64,000 nucleotides of DNA, taken from positions 1 to 64,000 of the forward strand of contig CAYHGX010000001.1 in assembly GCA_964356355.1 (NCBI GenBank), in the 5' to 3' direction. Positions within the stretch are counted from its first letter, which is position 1. Each line of letters begins with the position of its first letter. Under the pieces are notes generated by a model. The model ran no database searches. It saw only the letters and a program-made list of their open reading frames with translations, and was not told the origin of the DNA. Origin of the DNA: CAYHGX01 sp964356355. Its GTDB lineage: Bacteria; Patescibacteriota; Gracilibacteria; UBA1369; LOWO2-01-FULL-3. Shown here piece after piece: positions 1 through 6,464 of this stretch. The position numbers and the translations under genes are program-made.

Positions 1-1
1 G

Positions 2-574
2 AAGGCTGAGCCTGTGAAGCTTTGGCTCGCAAAAGTTGGATATGAGAGAATACAAGAATTGGCTGATCCTGAAAAATCCTTGAATAGGGCGAGAGAGAAT
101 TGGAAAAAACATGGTAGAAGTGGGAAATGGATTCAGCAACGAATGATGGGGCAGGAAACTCGCAATAAGCTTACAGATTATTGGAGCGAACACGAAATAA
201 AACAGGGCAAAGAGTTTGCTATTTTGACTAGTATTATTCATCAGGAATGGGCGGAAGTAAGCGTCAAATCTCATAAGGAGTTAAAGGGTTTGAAGACTCA
301 GAATTTACGTGATCATATGACGGAAGCGGAGTTGATTTTTACTGCTCTTGCAGAGCTTTCGACAAGGGAGATTGCGCGAAGTGTTGAAGCGACTGGGATG
401 GAAGAAAATAAGGTTGCCGGTAAACAGGGCGGTGCTATTGCCAAAAGAGCACGGATAGAGCTTGAAGAGAAGACGGGGGAAAAGGTTGTGAGTAAGAAGA
501 GTTATCTTGGTGTAAAGAAAGATGTTAAAAAGTTGCGGGGGGGTACTAGAGCCGATTCCCTCGACACAACCTGA
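2..574 (+). CDS. DinD/BRO-type antirepressor-like protein, 5' end off the window
   Basis: The reading frame is open from the left edge, with a GTG at 14 that is probably internal, so the gene most likely starts outside the window. The protein resembles the C-terminal half of DNA-damage-inducible protein D (DinD)-type proteins. Visible landmarks are a VGYERIQE segment, a WIQQRMMGQETR segment, an EFAILTSIIHQ stretch and the block NLRDHMTEAELIFTALAE, with a lysine-rich tail. DinD proteins are linked to the SOS response and resemble phage BRO/KilA antirepressors. In E. coli DinD inhibits RecA filaments, but whether this one does is unknown. The C-terminus ends in a short unusual tail (GTRADSLDTT) after a poly-G run, so the last codons may be altered. 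Neighbours are a SET-domain remnant and accessory genes, which fits a mobile or variable region. Confidence 0.75.
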   Translation, partial: KAEPVKLWLAKVGYERIQELADPEKSLNRARENWKKHGRSGKWIQQRMMGQETRNKLTDYWSEHEIKQGKEFAILTSIIHQEWAEVSVKSHKELKGLKTQNLRDHMTEAELIFTALAELSTREIARSVEATGMEENKVAGKQGGAIAKRARIELEEKTGEKVVSKKSYLGVKKDVKKLRGGTRADSLDTT

Positions 575-584
575 ATGAGTTGTT

Positions 585-722
585 GTGTTTCTTCTTTGGC
601 TGGATCCACATCTTGATTCTCCTTTAAAATTTTTGAATCATTCTTGTAATCCTAATGTTAAAAGAGGTAGGGATGGTGTGACTTTTTTGGCGCTGAGGGA
701 GATTGGAATTGATGAGGAGCCC
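585..722 (+). pseudogene. Remnant of a SET-domain lysine methyltransferase
   Basis: A short open stretch encodes FLNHSCNPN followed by a FLALREI segment and an IDEE acidic motif. These match, in order, the SAM and lysine-channel hallmark NHSC-x-PN and the ALRDI-x-x-GEE motif of SET-domain methyltransferases. The N-terminal SET strands and the final catalytic Tyr segment are missing, and the frame soon runs into the 3' end of the opposite-strand racemase gene. I read it as a truncated remnant and not a working gene. The motif is seen directly; the decay is inferred. Confidence 0.5.
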
Positions 723-1462
723 TATGGGGAAGGGATGCTGGAAGTGAGTTTTTTTGTACCGCCCTCCATTGACCTTTTTGCCAACTCTTTAGCTAAAAGC
801 CTATTGGGATCTAATATTTTTTGATCGTCATCTGAATTAAAGGCTAATGGTAATTCTGTGCACCCCAATATTACTGCGTCTGTCTGTTCAATATATTTTT
901 CGATCAATTGTACTAACTCGATCTGAGCGGCTGCAATATCTCCTCTCATAACATTTAAAATAATTCTGTTAATTTTCTCCTGATCTTCTAAGTCTTTAGG
1001 GTATTCACATTTGATTCCATGTATTGCTAGTGCCGTTTTGTATAAGCTGCTATCTCTTGATTCCTGTGATGACAGCACTATTACTTGTTTGTAGCCTCTT
1101 TTCTTTGCCTCTTGCGCTACGGCATCTGTTATATCTATTAACTCGGGGCCATTTTCTCCGAATATACTCCTTATATGAAGATGGATTGTGTTACATATTG
1201 CCACTACAATTTCTACTCCTGCAGCCGTCATTCGATCAACACTGGCCTGAGTAAGGGCTATCACTTCATCAACATTTCCACAGCTTAGCTCGTTTGAGTC
1301 TGGGAAAGGAATGCTTTCTAATATTATGTGTGGAAAATCTGAATCCAGCACCGCCCCTCTGTTTTGACATTCTCTTATTAATAGATTTAAAAAGCTTGCT
1401 GAGGCGGACGGCCCCATTCCTCCAATGATTCCTATCTTTCTTGTTTGATCCGGATTTCTCAT
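722..1462 (-). CDS. Aspartate/glutamate racemase family protein
   Basis: Predicted PLP-independent amino-acid racemase of the Asp/Glu racemase superfamily, about 246 residues, close to the usual 230-250. The N-terminus has GIIGGMGP, the phosphate/carboxylate-binding loop of aspartate racemases. The first catalytic cysteine lies in the AICNT motif near residue 90 and the second in GCTELPL near residue 200. Together they form the two-base thiol mechanism that interconverts L- and D-aspartate or glutamate. The last dozen residues (after KELAKR) look unlike the family and may be read-through into the SET remnant that shares this DNA. It is divergent from the DJ-1/PfpI gene across 48 bp. D-Asp or D-Glu production for cell wall or peptide use is possible, but the substrate cannot be told from sequence. 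Confidence 0.88.
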   Translation of the reverse strand: MRNPDQTRKIGIIGGMGPSASASFLNLLIRECQNRGAVLDSDFPHIILESIPFPDSNELSCGNVDEVIALTQASVDRMTAAGVEIVVAICNTIHLHIRSIFGENGPELIDITDAVAQEAKKRGYKQVIVLSSQESRDSSLYKTALAIHGIKCEYPKDLEDQEKINRIILNVMRGDIAAAQIELVQLIEKYIEQTDAVILGCTELPLAFNSDDDQKILDPNRLLAKELAKRSMEGGTKKLTSSIPSP

Positions 1463-1488
1463 TTATACTCAGGTCGAATTTAAGGCCA

Positions 1489-1494
1489 TATAAT
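1489..1494 (+). promoter_or_regulatory. TATAAT -10 element upstream of the DJ-1/PfpI gene
   Basis: A perfect TATAAT lies 17 bp before the ATG at 1511 in the 48-bp divergent gap. No good -35 hexamer is visible at the expected distance. With so short a leader there is no room for a Shine-Dalgarno site. Confidence 0.4.
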
Positions 1495-1510
1495 AACATA
1501 CTTTTGCTAT

Positions 1511-2128
1511 ATGCAAACCCCTAGAGTTTTATTGTTGTTATCAAATGGATTTGAAGCACTTGAGGCAGGATATTTTACCGATGTGCTTGGTTGGAGTAGT
1601 GAGAATAATGGACCCAATATAGATATCGTAACTTGTGGTCTTCATCCATTGTTGAAGTGTACATGGGGACTAACTGTTAAGCCGGATCTTATGATTTCAG
1701 AGGTAGATGTGACTGCATATGACGCCTTGGCTATTCCTGGTGGATTTGAAGAAGCTGGTTTCTATAAGGATGCTTATTCAGGTCAATTTACTGATGTTAT
1801 CAGGAAATTTAATGAAAGTGGCAAGACTATCGCCTCCATATGCGTAGGATCTTTAGCGCTTGGGAAGGCTGAGGTATTGAGAGGGCGAAAGGCTACCACC
1901 TATCAATTGAATGGTATTCGAATGCAACAACTTAGTGATTTTGGTGTAAATATATCTAATGAGAATATTGTTGTTGATGGTAATATTATTACTTGTGCGT
2001 CACCGGCGGAAGGTCTTTGTGTTGCATTCTTATTGTTAAGGCGTTTGACATCTAGAGATAATATGCTTAAAGTTGGTCACTTAATGGGATTTAACGAATC
2101 AATATGTCAAAAAGTGAGTCAACTTTAG
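1511..2128 (+). CDS. DJ-1/PfpI family protein
   Basis: A 205-residue member of the DJ-1/PfpI (class I glutamine amidotransferase-like) superfamily. The nucleophile elbow is visible as ASICVGSLALGKA near residue 113, with the reactive cysteine after Ile. The N-terminal VLLLLSNGFEALEA supplies the conserved Glu that contacts this cysteine. The AIPGGFEEAG stretch forms the oxyanion-side loop. Members act as deglycase, chaperone, protease or isonitrile hydratase enzymes or as regulator modules, so the exact reaction is not predictable. The gene overlaps the next one by 25 bp, which suggests a two-gene transcription unit with the YqcI/YcgG protein. Codon use looks less G/T-skewed than in the core genes of the window. 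Confidence 0.85.
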   Translation: MQTPRVLLLLSNGFEALEAGYFTDVLGWSSENNGPNIDIVTCGLHPLLKCTWGLTVKPDLMISEVDVTAYDALAIPGGFEEAGFYKDAYSGQFTDVIRKFNESGKTIASICVGSLALGKAEVLRGRKATTYQLNGIRMQQLSDFGVNISNENIVVDGNIITCASPAEGLCVAFLLLRRLTSRDNMLKVGHLMGFNESICQKVSQL

Positions 2129-3027
2129 AGAATGGAGTAAAAAATCCTTATCTTAGTAATGGATATTCTCCCGTTTTATTTCATCCTGAGGGCGAAAATT
2201 TGTCTCTGATCACCAGTGATCCTATACATCCTGATACTCAGCGAGGATTAAGAGACTTTATTTCAATAGTTCGGCAGCCAAAATTTCCATGTATAGGCGC
2301 TAAGCAAACTATTAGTCATACTGGAACTTTTATGATGGGAAGTTATGATGATATGGCAAGCATCCCCACTGCCGAAGTAATCTCGCACGATGTAATGAAG
2401 TTTTTGGAGCACTCACGACCTGATGAAATTGGAAAATCTCACGGTTTGAAGCCGACCTCTTTTTCAGCGTTTTTCCCAAATCAACAGTTTGAGGGAGAAT
2501 TGGATGCATGTAGGCAAATGCTTGCGTTGGTGAAAAATCTTCTGGAATTGGATGTTAAGAATTTTTCTACCCCTAGTGATCCTGTACTTTTTTCTCGTAA
2601 TGTAGAGGATCCAAACTTTGCTGTCTGCGTTGGAGGACATCCATTTTTTACGGCTTTCTTCCATGCTCATAAGGATTCAGCTAGTCCTCGTAAAACAGAT
2701 AGTGGTGTTTATGTAAACTTTAATTCTCACCATGGTTTCTATTATTTAAAGGGGAAAGTAGGTGTACATGAAAGGTGGTTAGATATTATTCGTGGAAATA
2801 TTGAAAGAGGATATGGCCCTCCTCACCCTGACTTGGTGCATCATGGCCTTTGGTCCGAGGTGATGCAGTATCTAACTGTGAGTGAACTTAACAGGGATGC
2901 TGCAATTAAAATGATTGGTGATGTATTTGGATTAGCTCCGGACTGTGAACTCTTCAAAAGTCTTAGCGAAATGAGAACAATTATAAGAGAACGAGCTACG
3001 GCTGCTGGGTGTCCGTATCATGTGTGA
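2104..3027 (+). CDS. YqcI/YcgG family protein, probable heme-dependent N-oxygenase
   Basis: A 307-residue protein with the landmarks of the YqcI/YcgG family (PF08892): a KFPCIGAKQTI block, a GHPFFTAFFH block and a C-terminal SEVMQYL segment. The family includes GntA, which hydroxylates a guanidine nitrogen in guanitoxin biosynthesis using heme, so an N-oxygenase role on a small amine or guanidine is plausible but unproven here. The ATG at 2104 overlaps the upstream DJ-1/PfpI gene by 25 bp, and no other ATG lies near the family start. An additional N-terminal stretch and a His-rich middle (NSHHGFYY) are present. The gene pair may be a small detoxification or specialised-metabolism unit acquired by transfer. 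Confidence 0.75.
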   Translation: MSKSESTLENGVKNPYLSNGYSPVLFHPEGENLSLITSDPIHPDTQRGLRDFISIVRQPKFPCIGAKQTISHTGTFMMGSYDDMASIPTAEVISHDVMKFLEHSRPDEIGKSHGLKPTSFSAFFPNQQFEGELDACRQMLALVKNLLELDVKNFSTPSDPVLFSRNVEDPNFAVCVGGHPFFTAFFHAHKDSASPRKTDSGVYVNFNSHHGFYYLKGKVGVHERWLDIIRGNIERGYGPPHPDLVHHGLWSEVMQYLTVSELNRDAAIKMIGDVFGLAPDCELFKSLSEMRTIIRERATAAGCPYHV

Positions 3028-3071
3028 TTTTAGTGTCAGCTAAAAATCCTTTGAGCGGTAATTGTGATGGT

Positions 3072-3125
3072 GCTAGACCCGACTAGCCAGCAAATGCAAA
3101 GCGGCTCTGCCGCAAGGTAGAGCCG
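3072..3125 (+). other. Hairpin-rich intergenic element with a GCAA tetraloop
   Basis: The main stem is ten base pairs (3102-3111 with 3116-3125, one G-U) closed by the GNRA-type tetraloop GCAA. A second inverted repeat, GCTAG (3072-3076) with CTAGC (3083-3087), lies upstream, and ACCCG at 3077-3081 could pair with CGGGT at 3124-3128 in an alternative fold. There is no T-run, so it is not a standard terminator. It sits between the YqcI/YcgG gene and the Imm5-like gene. The function is unknown; a remnant of a mobile-element RNA or recombination site is possible. Confidence 0.45.
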
Positions 3126-3148
3126 GGTTGAAGTCCTATGATAATTTT

Positions 3149-3616
3149 ATGCGAGATAAAAAATTTATTGCGAAACATCGAGGGGGGCTTTTGGATATGC
3201 AGCAGCATAGAAGTTTAATCAAATGGTCTTGTAAATGTGTGGAGCATGCTATTAATCTTTTGGATGTAACTGTGGACGATAGGTTGCTTCATGCTCTGGT
3301 TGTTGCAAAAAAATGGGGAAATGGGAGCGTTAAAACTGGAGAAGCTATGAAAGCTGCTGTTGTGTCACATTCTGTTGCTAGAGAGTTACTTGATCCGGTT
3401 CAAATAGCTATTGCTCGTGCTGTTGGGCATGCAGTTGCTACGGCTCACATGTCTGACCATTCTTTGGGAGGGGCTCTTTATTCGTTGAAGGCTATTAAGT
3501 GTGCTGGTTGCTCAGTTGGGGAGGAAAGAAAATGGCAGAATCAACATGTTCCTGCAGATCTCAAGGAGCTGGTTTTGGCTACATTGGAGGTTAAGGGAAA
3601 AGTTTTTTTGAATTGA
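3149..3616 (+). CDS. Imm5-like putative immunity protein
   Basis: About 155 residues, alpha-helical, resembling the bacterial 'putative immunity protein' (Imm5-like) family. Typical landmarks are a D-D-R dipeptide region near the middle helix, AKKWGNGSVKTGEAMKAA, and the block AVGHAVATAHMSDHSLGGAL, followed by a terminal W-x-N-x-x-x-PxDLKELV helix. I chose the ATG at 3149; an upstream in-frame TTG at 3128 lies in the hairpin element and would add seven unconserved residues. Immunity proteins of this type are proposed to neutralise contact-dependent toxins, but no cognate toxin is present here, and orphan copies are common. The family name rests on motif recognition only. Confidence 0.7.
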   Translation: MRDKKFIAKHRGGLLDMQQHRSLIKWSCKCVEHAINLLDVTVDDRLLHALVVAKKWGNGSVKTGEAMKAAVVSHSVARELLDPVQIAIARAVGHAVATAHMSDHSLGGALYSLKAIKCAGCSVGEERKWQNQHVPADLKELVLATLEVKGKVFLN

Positions 3617-3645
3617 GTTGCAGCACGGAGTTATTAATTTGATTT

Positions 3646-3671
3646 AAAAAGAGCTCCCGGTGAGGGAGCCC
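3646..3671 (-). terminator. Rho-independent terminator of the sigma/anti-sigma operon
   Basis: On the minus strand an 8-bp stem (GGGCTCCC with GGGAGCTC, one G-U pair) and a 5-nt loop are followed directly by TTTTT. It lies 36 bp past the stop of the anti-sigma gene and faces the Imm5-like gene. Confidence 0.8.
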
Positions 3672-3706
3672 TTTGGGTGTGGGCACTTCTGAGTTTCTTT
3701 TGATGC

Positions 3707-4918
3707 TTAGTCTTCTTCGTTTTCTTCGTCATGTTCTTTAGTGTCTTTTTCGTTATTTTCTGTTTCAACTTCTTTTACTTCTGTGTCCTGTTGTTTGTTG
3801 TCTTTTTCTTCACTGTCTTGTTTGTCATCGTTTTCGACTTCAAATTCAACTTCAACTTCAACTTCAGCTTTTTCTTCTAGGTTGGGAGGGGTTGTTTCTT
3901 CGTTGATATCTGTGGTGTCTTCTTTTTTGTCCTGATTCTGAGTTTCTTTCTTTAATTCTTTGACTTCTTTATTTTCGTCGTCTTTATCGTTTTCATCGTC
4001 TTTATCCTCTTCATCGTTTTCTTTCTGATGCTCTAATTTTCGGTTTTCATTGTTTGCTTTTGCATTTAGAGCAACCGCTAGTCCATGTGCTTTTCCAAGT
4101 TGGCATTTATCCTCTGGAGTAGAGGTGCAGGCAGCAATTATTCCTTGGATTGTGTCATATTTTTTCTTCATATTGTCATCCATTGCATCATAGCTTGTTT
4201 TTAAATTTTCGAGAGTTACTTCAATTTTCTCGATTTTTTTGGCATGTTTTTCAGCGCGTTTTTCTTTAATTTTTTCCTTTAATTTTTTGATTGATTCTTT
4301 TGGCTGTTTAAGAGTGTTCTCAACTACTTCGTTTCCAGCATCGGCATTCTCTACTGAAGTGGCCGCGGCTTCTATTACTTGATCGTCAGTTGTTGATGCT
4401 ATGACTGTAGAAAGTGTATCTACTGTATCATCTTGTACTTTGTCTAATTCTGTAAGTACTTCTGCTGCATCATCTGCGTCATCTATATCTTCAATTTCTG
4501 TAGTTGCTTCATCTGTTTCTGATTCGACTGTTTTGATTAGTTCGACGGTTTGTTCTGCGGAGGTGCTATCAGCATATGCAGTATTGAATAGAGATGCCTC
4601 TTTTGCTGGAAAAGTTTCTGTTGAAGCTAAACTTTTTAGTTGTGTAAGCGCGTCAGATGCATTTTCAAGGTGGCTTAGAGCTTTTGTATATGGCGATGTT
4701 GCATGGAGGTAGCCTCCAGTTGCTACACTGATAACCAATGCCAATGCTACGCTTGGGATTAATTTTTTCATGGTAAGTAGGTTGTTAAATAGTGAAAAAT
4801 TGTTTGATGTTTTTTCTTCTTTTAGAAGATGAATATTTGAAATAACTTTTGATCTCCACTCTTCTGAGGAGGTGGAGCTTATAGTTTTTATTGCTTTAAT
4901 TAGTTCCTCTGTTTTCAT
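3707..4918 (-). CDS. Probable membrane anti-sigma factor with acidic/lysine-rich exterior
   Basis: A 403-residue protein encoded just downstream of the ECF sigma factor. It has a short cytoplasmic N-terminal region (about 1-50), one transmembrane segment (LIPSVALALVISVATGGYL, about 53-71), then a long exported part. Residues about 72-110 (SPYTKALSHLENASDALTQL) resemble the start of DUF5667-type extracytoplasmic domains. A Lys/Glu-rich coiled-coil-like region follows, and the last 120 residues are extremely acidic low-complexity (Glu, Asp, Lys, Asn). Position and topology suggest that the N-terminus holds the sigma factor at the membrane and the exterior senses envelope state. No zinc-binding ZAS motif (HxxxCxxC) is seen, so this would be a non-ZAS anti-sigma factor. 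The role is inferred from context. Confidence 0.6.
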   Translation of the reverse strand: MKTEELIKAIKTISSTSSEEWRSKVISNIHLLKEEKTSNNFSLFNNLLTMKKLIPSVALALVISVATGGYLHATSPYTKALSHLENASDALTQLKSLASTETFPAKEASLFNTAYADSTSAEQTVELIKTVESETDEATTEIEDIDDADDAAEVLTELDKVQDDTVDTLSTVIASTTDDQVIEAAATSVENADAGNEVVENTLKQPKESIKKLKEKIKEKRAEKHAKKIEKIEVTLENLKTSYDAMDDNMKKKYDTIQGIIAACTSTPEDKCQLGKAHGLAVALNAKANNENRKLEHQKENDEEDKDDENDKDDENKEVKELKKETQNQDKKEDTTDINEETTPPNLEEKAEVEVEVEFEVENDDKQDSEEKDNKQQDTEVKEVETENNEKDTKEHDEENEED

Positions 4919-4941
4919 GATTTTATTGTTAGTCGTAGTTG

Positions 4942-4970
4942 TATACCTTTGCGGGTGGAAATGGTTACAT
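4942..4970 (-). promoter_or_regulatory. ECF-type promoter-like motif before the anti-sigma gene
   Basis: On the minus strand the motif ATGTAACCATT is followed by exactly 12 nt and then GGTATA. The same motif with identical spacing precedes the sigma gene (5505-5533). TGTAACC resembles the AAC-containing -35 elements of ECF sigma factors. It begins right after the sigma stop codon and would give a leader of about 18 nt. Confidence 0.6.
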
Positions 4971-5498
4971 TTATTCTTGGCATAAATCTGAAAGGCGCTT
5001 TAGTGCTCGGTGAATTGCGACTTTTGTTGCTGAATACTCTATGTTTAAAATTTTTGAGATTTCAATAATAGAGAGGTCTTCTTTGAATCTTAGGATGATA
5101 AGTTCTTGGTCTCGTTCGTTTAGCAGTTTTAAATTATTGAAAACTATATTGGTTTGTTCTTGGTTTCTTGTGTCTTCTTGTATGTTAGTTTTTGTGTCTG
5201 AAATTTCGTCCTTGAGTTCTTCAATTGGGGCTGTTTGTGGTTTTAGGTTTCTGAAGTGGTCGCTTATTGCGTTTTTTGCGATGGTGAAGAGCCATGTTTT
5301 TAGTGAGGATTTTTCAGAATTGAAGGTGTCGCGGCTTCGATATGCTTTGAAAAAGACGTCCTGAACTATGTCTTCTGCTGTTTCTTTGTTCTGAACTCTT
5401 AACAGTGTGAACCCATAAATTGAATCTCCCCATTCTGAAAAGGCTTTTTCAAGCTGCTTTGGGGTGTCTATATTTTTGGGTTTGAATATGGCCATCAT
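4971..5498 (-). CDS. ECF-type RNA polymerase sigma factor
   Basis: A 175-residue sigma-70 family protein of the extracytoplasmic function type. Region 2 is visible as AEDIVQDVFFKAYRSRDTF with SSLKTWLFTIAKNAISDHFR (core binding and -10 recognition). Region 4 is LNERDQELIILRFKEDLSIIEISKILNIEYSATKVAIHRALKRL, a helix-turn-helix for the -35 element. Regions 1.1 and 3 are absent, as usual for the class. It starts with two adjacent Met codons (5498 and 5495). The following gene on the same strand encodes a single-span membrane protein, a typical anti-sigma arrangement. Matching promoter-like motifs before both genes point to positive autoregulation. Confidence 0.93.
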   Translation of the reverse strand: MMAIFKPKNIDTPKQLEKAFSEWGDSIYGFTLLRVQNKETAEDIVQDVFFKAYRSRDTFNSEKSSLKTWLFTIAKNAISDHFRNLKPQTAPIEELKDEISDTKTNIQEDTRNQEQTNIVFNNLKLLNERDQELIILRFKEDLSIIEISKILNIEYSATKVAIHRALKRLSDLCQE

Positions 5499-5504
5499 TA
5501 ATAT

Positions 5505-5533
5505 TATACCGTTCTTTTTGAGAATGGTTACAT
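5505..5533 (-). promoter_or_regulatory. ECF-type promoter-like motif before the sigma gene
   Basis: On the minus strand ATGTAACCATT, 12 nt, GGTATA, matching the copy at 4942-4970 in both blocks and spacing. The GGTATA block lies only 6-7 bp from the first ATG, so a transcript from here would be leaderless or nearly so. A TATAAT overlaps the same block and could serve the housekeeping sigma factor. Confidence 0.6.
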
Positions 5534-5549
5534 GGCTTGGGGGAGTTTT

Positions 5550-6305
5550 TTATTTTGCTACGAAGGCTGTTGCTCCGAGCCAGGCAAGATTGAAGATGGA
5601 TTTCATAGATTTAGCGAAGGTGGTGCTTTCTATTAGGAGGCCGATGGGTTCATCCGTGTTTAACGATAGGATGGCGACTTTGTTGTCGTAGATGGAAATG
5701 TCGTTTTCGAAGTAAAATTCATCTTTGTTTACTAGCAGGATTTCTATTAGATCGCGGTTGTAATTTTTTGGATAAAATTGGTCGATTAGGTCTACGCCTT
5801 CTCCGGTTTCCGGGGAGAGATATCGTGTTTTTATTTTCTTTTGAATTTTTCTTTTGCAGAAATCCTTGAAGTAAGAGGGGAAGAGGTTGCCGAGTTTTTT
5901 GATGTTGGTATATCCAAGTATTTCTTCTTTTGTAGTGAGAATGTCTTCGAAAATACTTTTTGCACCTTCGATACCTTCGTAGAATCTGATCTTTGGTTTT
6001 ATGGCTAAGGTATTGGTTATTGAGAGTAGTTGAGGGATTAGATTTTTTGCTGTTTCTAATTTTGCTTTCTGAATGCTGAGGATTTTTTGTGGATCTTCGG
6101 CGTTGAACCAGAGGACTTTTCCTTTTGAATAGGAGTGGAGGAGACCTTTTTGCTTTAGGTTGTTTAATGTGTGGTAGCAGGTGGCTCGTTTGATTCCGGC
6201 TTTTCTGGCTATGTTGCTGGCGTAGGATCCTCCAAGTTCAAGTACTGCCAGGTATACCTTTGACTCCTCTTGCGTTAGCCCTAATTCTGTTAATTCGTTG
6301 ATCAT
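5550..6305 (-). CDS. TrmB-like transcriptional regulator
   Basis: A 251-residue protein with an N-terminal winged helix of the TrmB type: LTELGLTQEESKVYLAVLELG, then SYASNIARKAGIKRATCYHTLNNLKQKGLL as the recognition helix and wing, up to about residue 75. A linker helix (IQKAKLETAKNLIPQLLS) is followed by a C-terminal effector-like domain with RFYEGIEGAKSIFEDIL, a pattern seen in bacterial TrmB relatives, and a NDISIYDNKVAILSL strand pair. TrmB proteins in archaea sense sugars, but in candidate-phyla bacteria the ligand is unknown. It is divergent from the four Cys-rich paralogs across 159 bp that hold repeated TGTTGA sites, so it is their most likely regulator. A second homologue with the same layout is at 55044-55886. 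Confidence 0.85.
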   Translation of the reverse strand: MINELTELGLTQEESKVYLAVLELGGSYASNIARKAGIKRATCYHTLNNLKQKGLLHSYSKGKVLWFNAEDPQKILSIQKAKLETAKNLIPQLLSITNTLAIKPKIRFYEGIEGAKSIFEDILTTKEEILGYTNIKKLGNLFPSYFKDFCKRKIQKKIKTRYLSPETGEGVDLIDQFYPKNYNRDLIEILLVNKDEFYFENDISIYDNKVAILSLNTDEPIGLLIESTTFAKSMKSIFNLAWLGATAFVAK

Positions 6306-6311
6306 TGGTGT

Positions 6312-6403
6312 TGTTGATGTTTTTCAACAGTTTTTGAATTGTATTTATTTTACCCTTTATTTACGCGAATTTCAAGCTGTTGAGCTGTGCTTTTCCTGTT
6401 GAG
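6312..6403. promoter_or_regulatory. Candidate operator sites between TrmB-like gene and Cys-rich cluster
   Basis: The divergent gap contains an inverted repeat TGTTGA-6 nt-TCAACA (6312-6329) and two direct copies of CTGTTGAG (6377-6384 and 6396-6403, 19 bp apart). The shared TGTTGA half-site suggests binding by one protein, most simply the adjacent TrmB-like regulator. No confident -35/-10 pair was recognised for the cluster. Confidence 0.4.
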
Positions 6404-6464
6404 TGCTATGGACAACGGCTTGCCTTGGTGTTATAAGGGTGGCTAGTTTTAATTTTGTAATTTT

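Noticed and set aside
3072..3148. Integron attC or group II intron end at the GCAA hairpin
   Set aside because: No RYYYAAC/GTTRRRY core pair or domain-V AGC triad with bulge is visible, and no integrase or reverse transcriptase is nearby.
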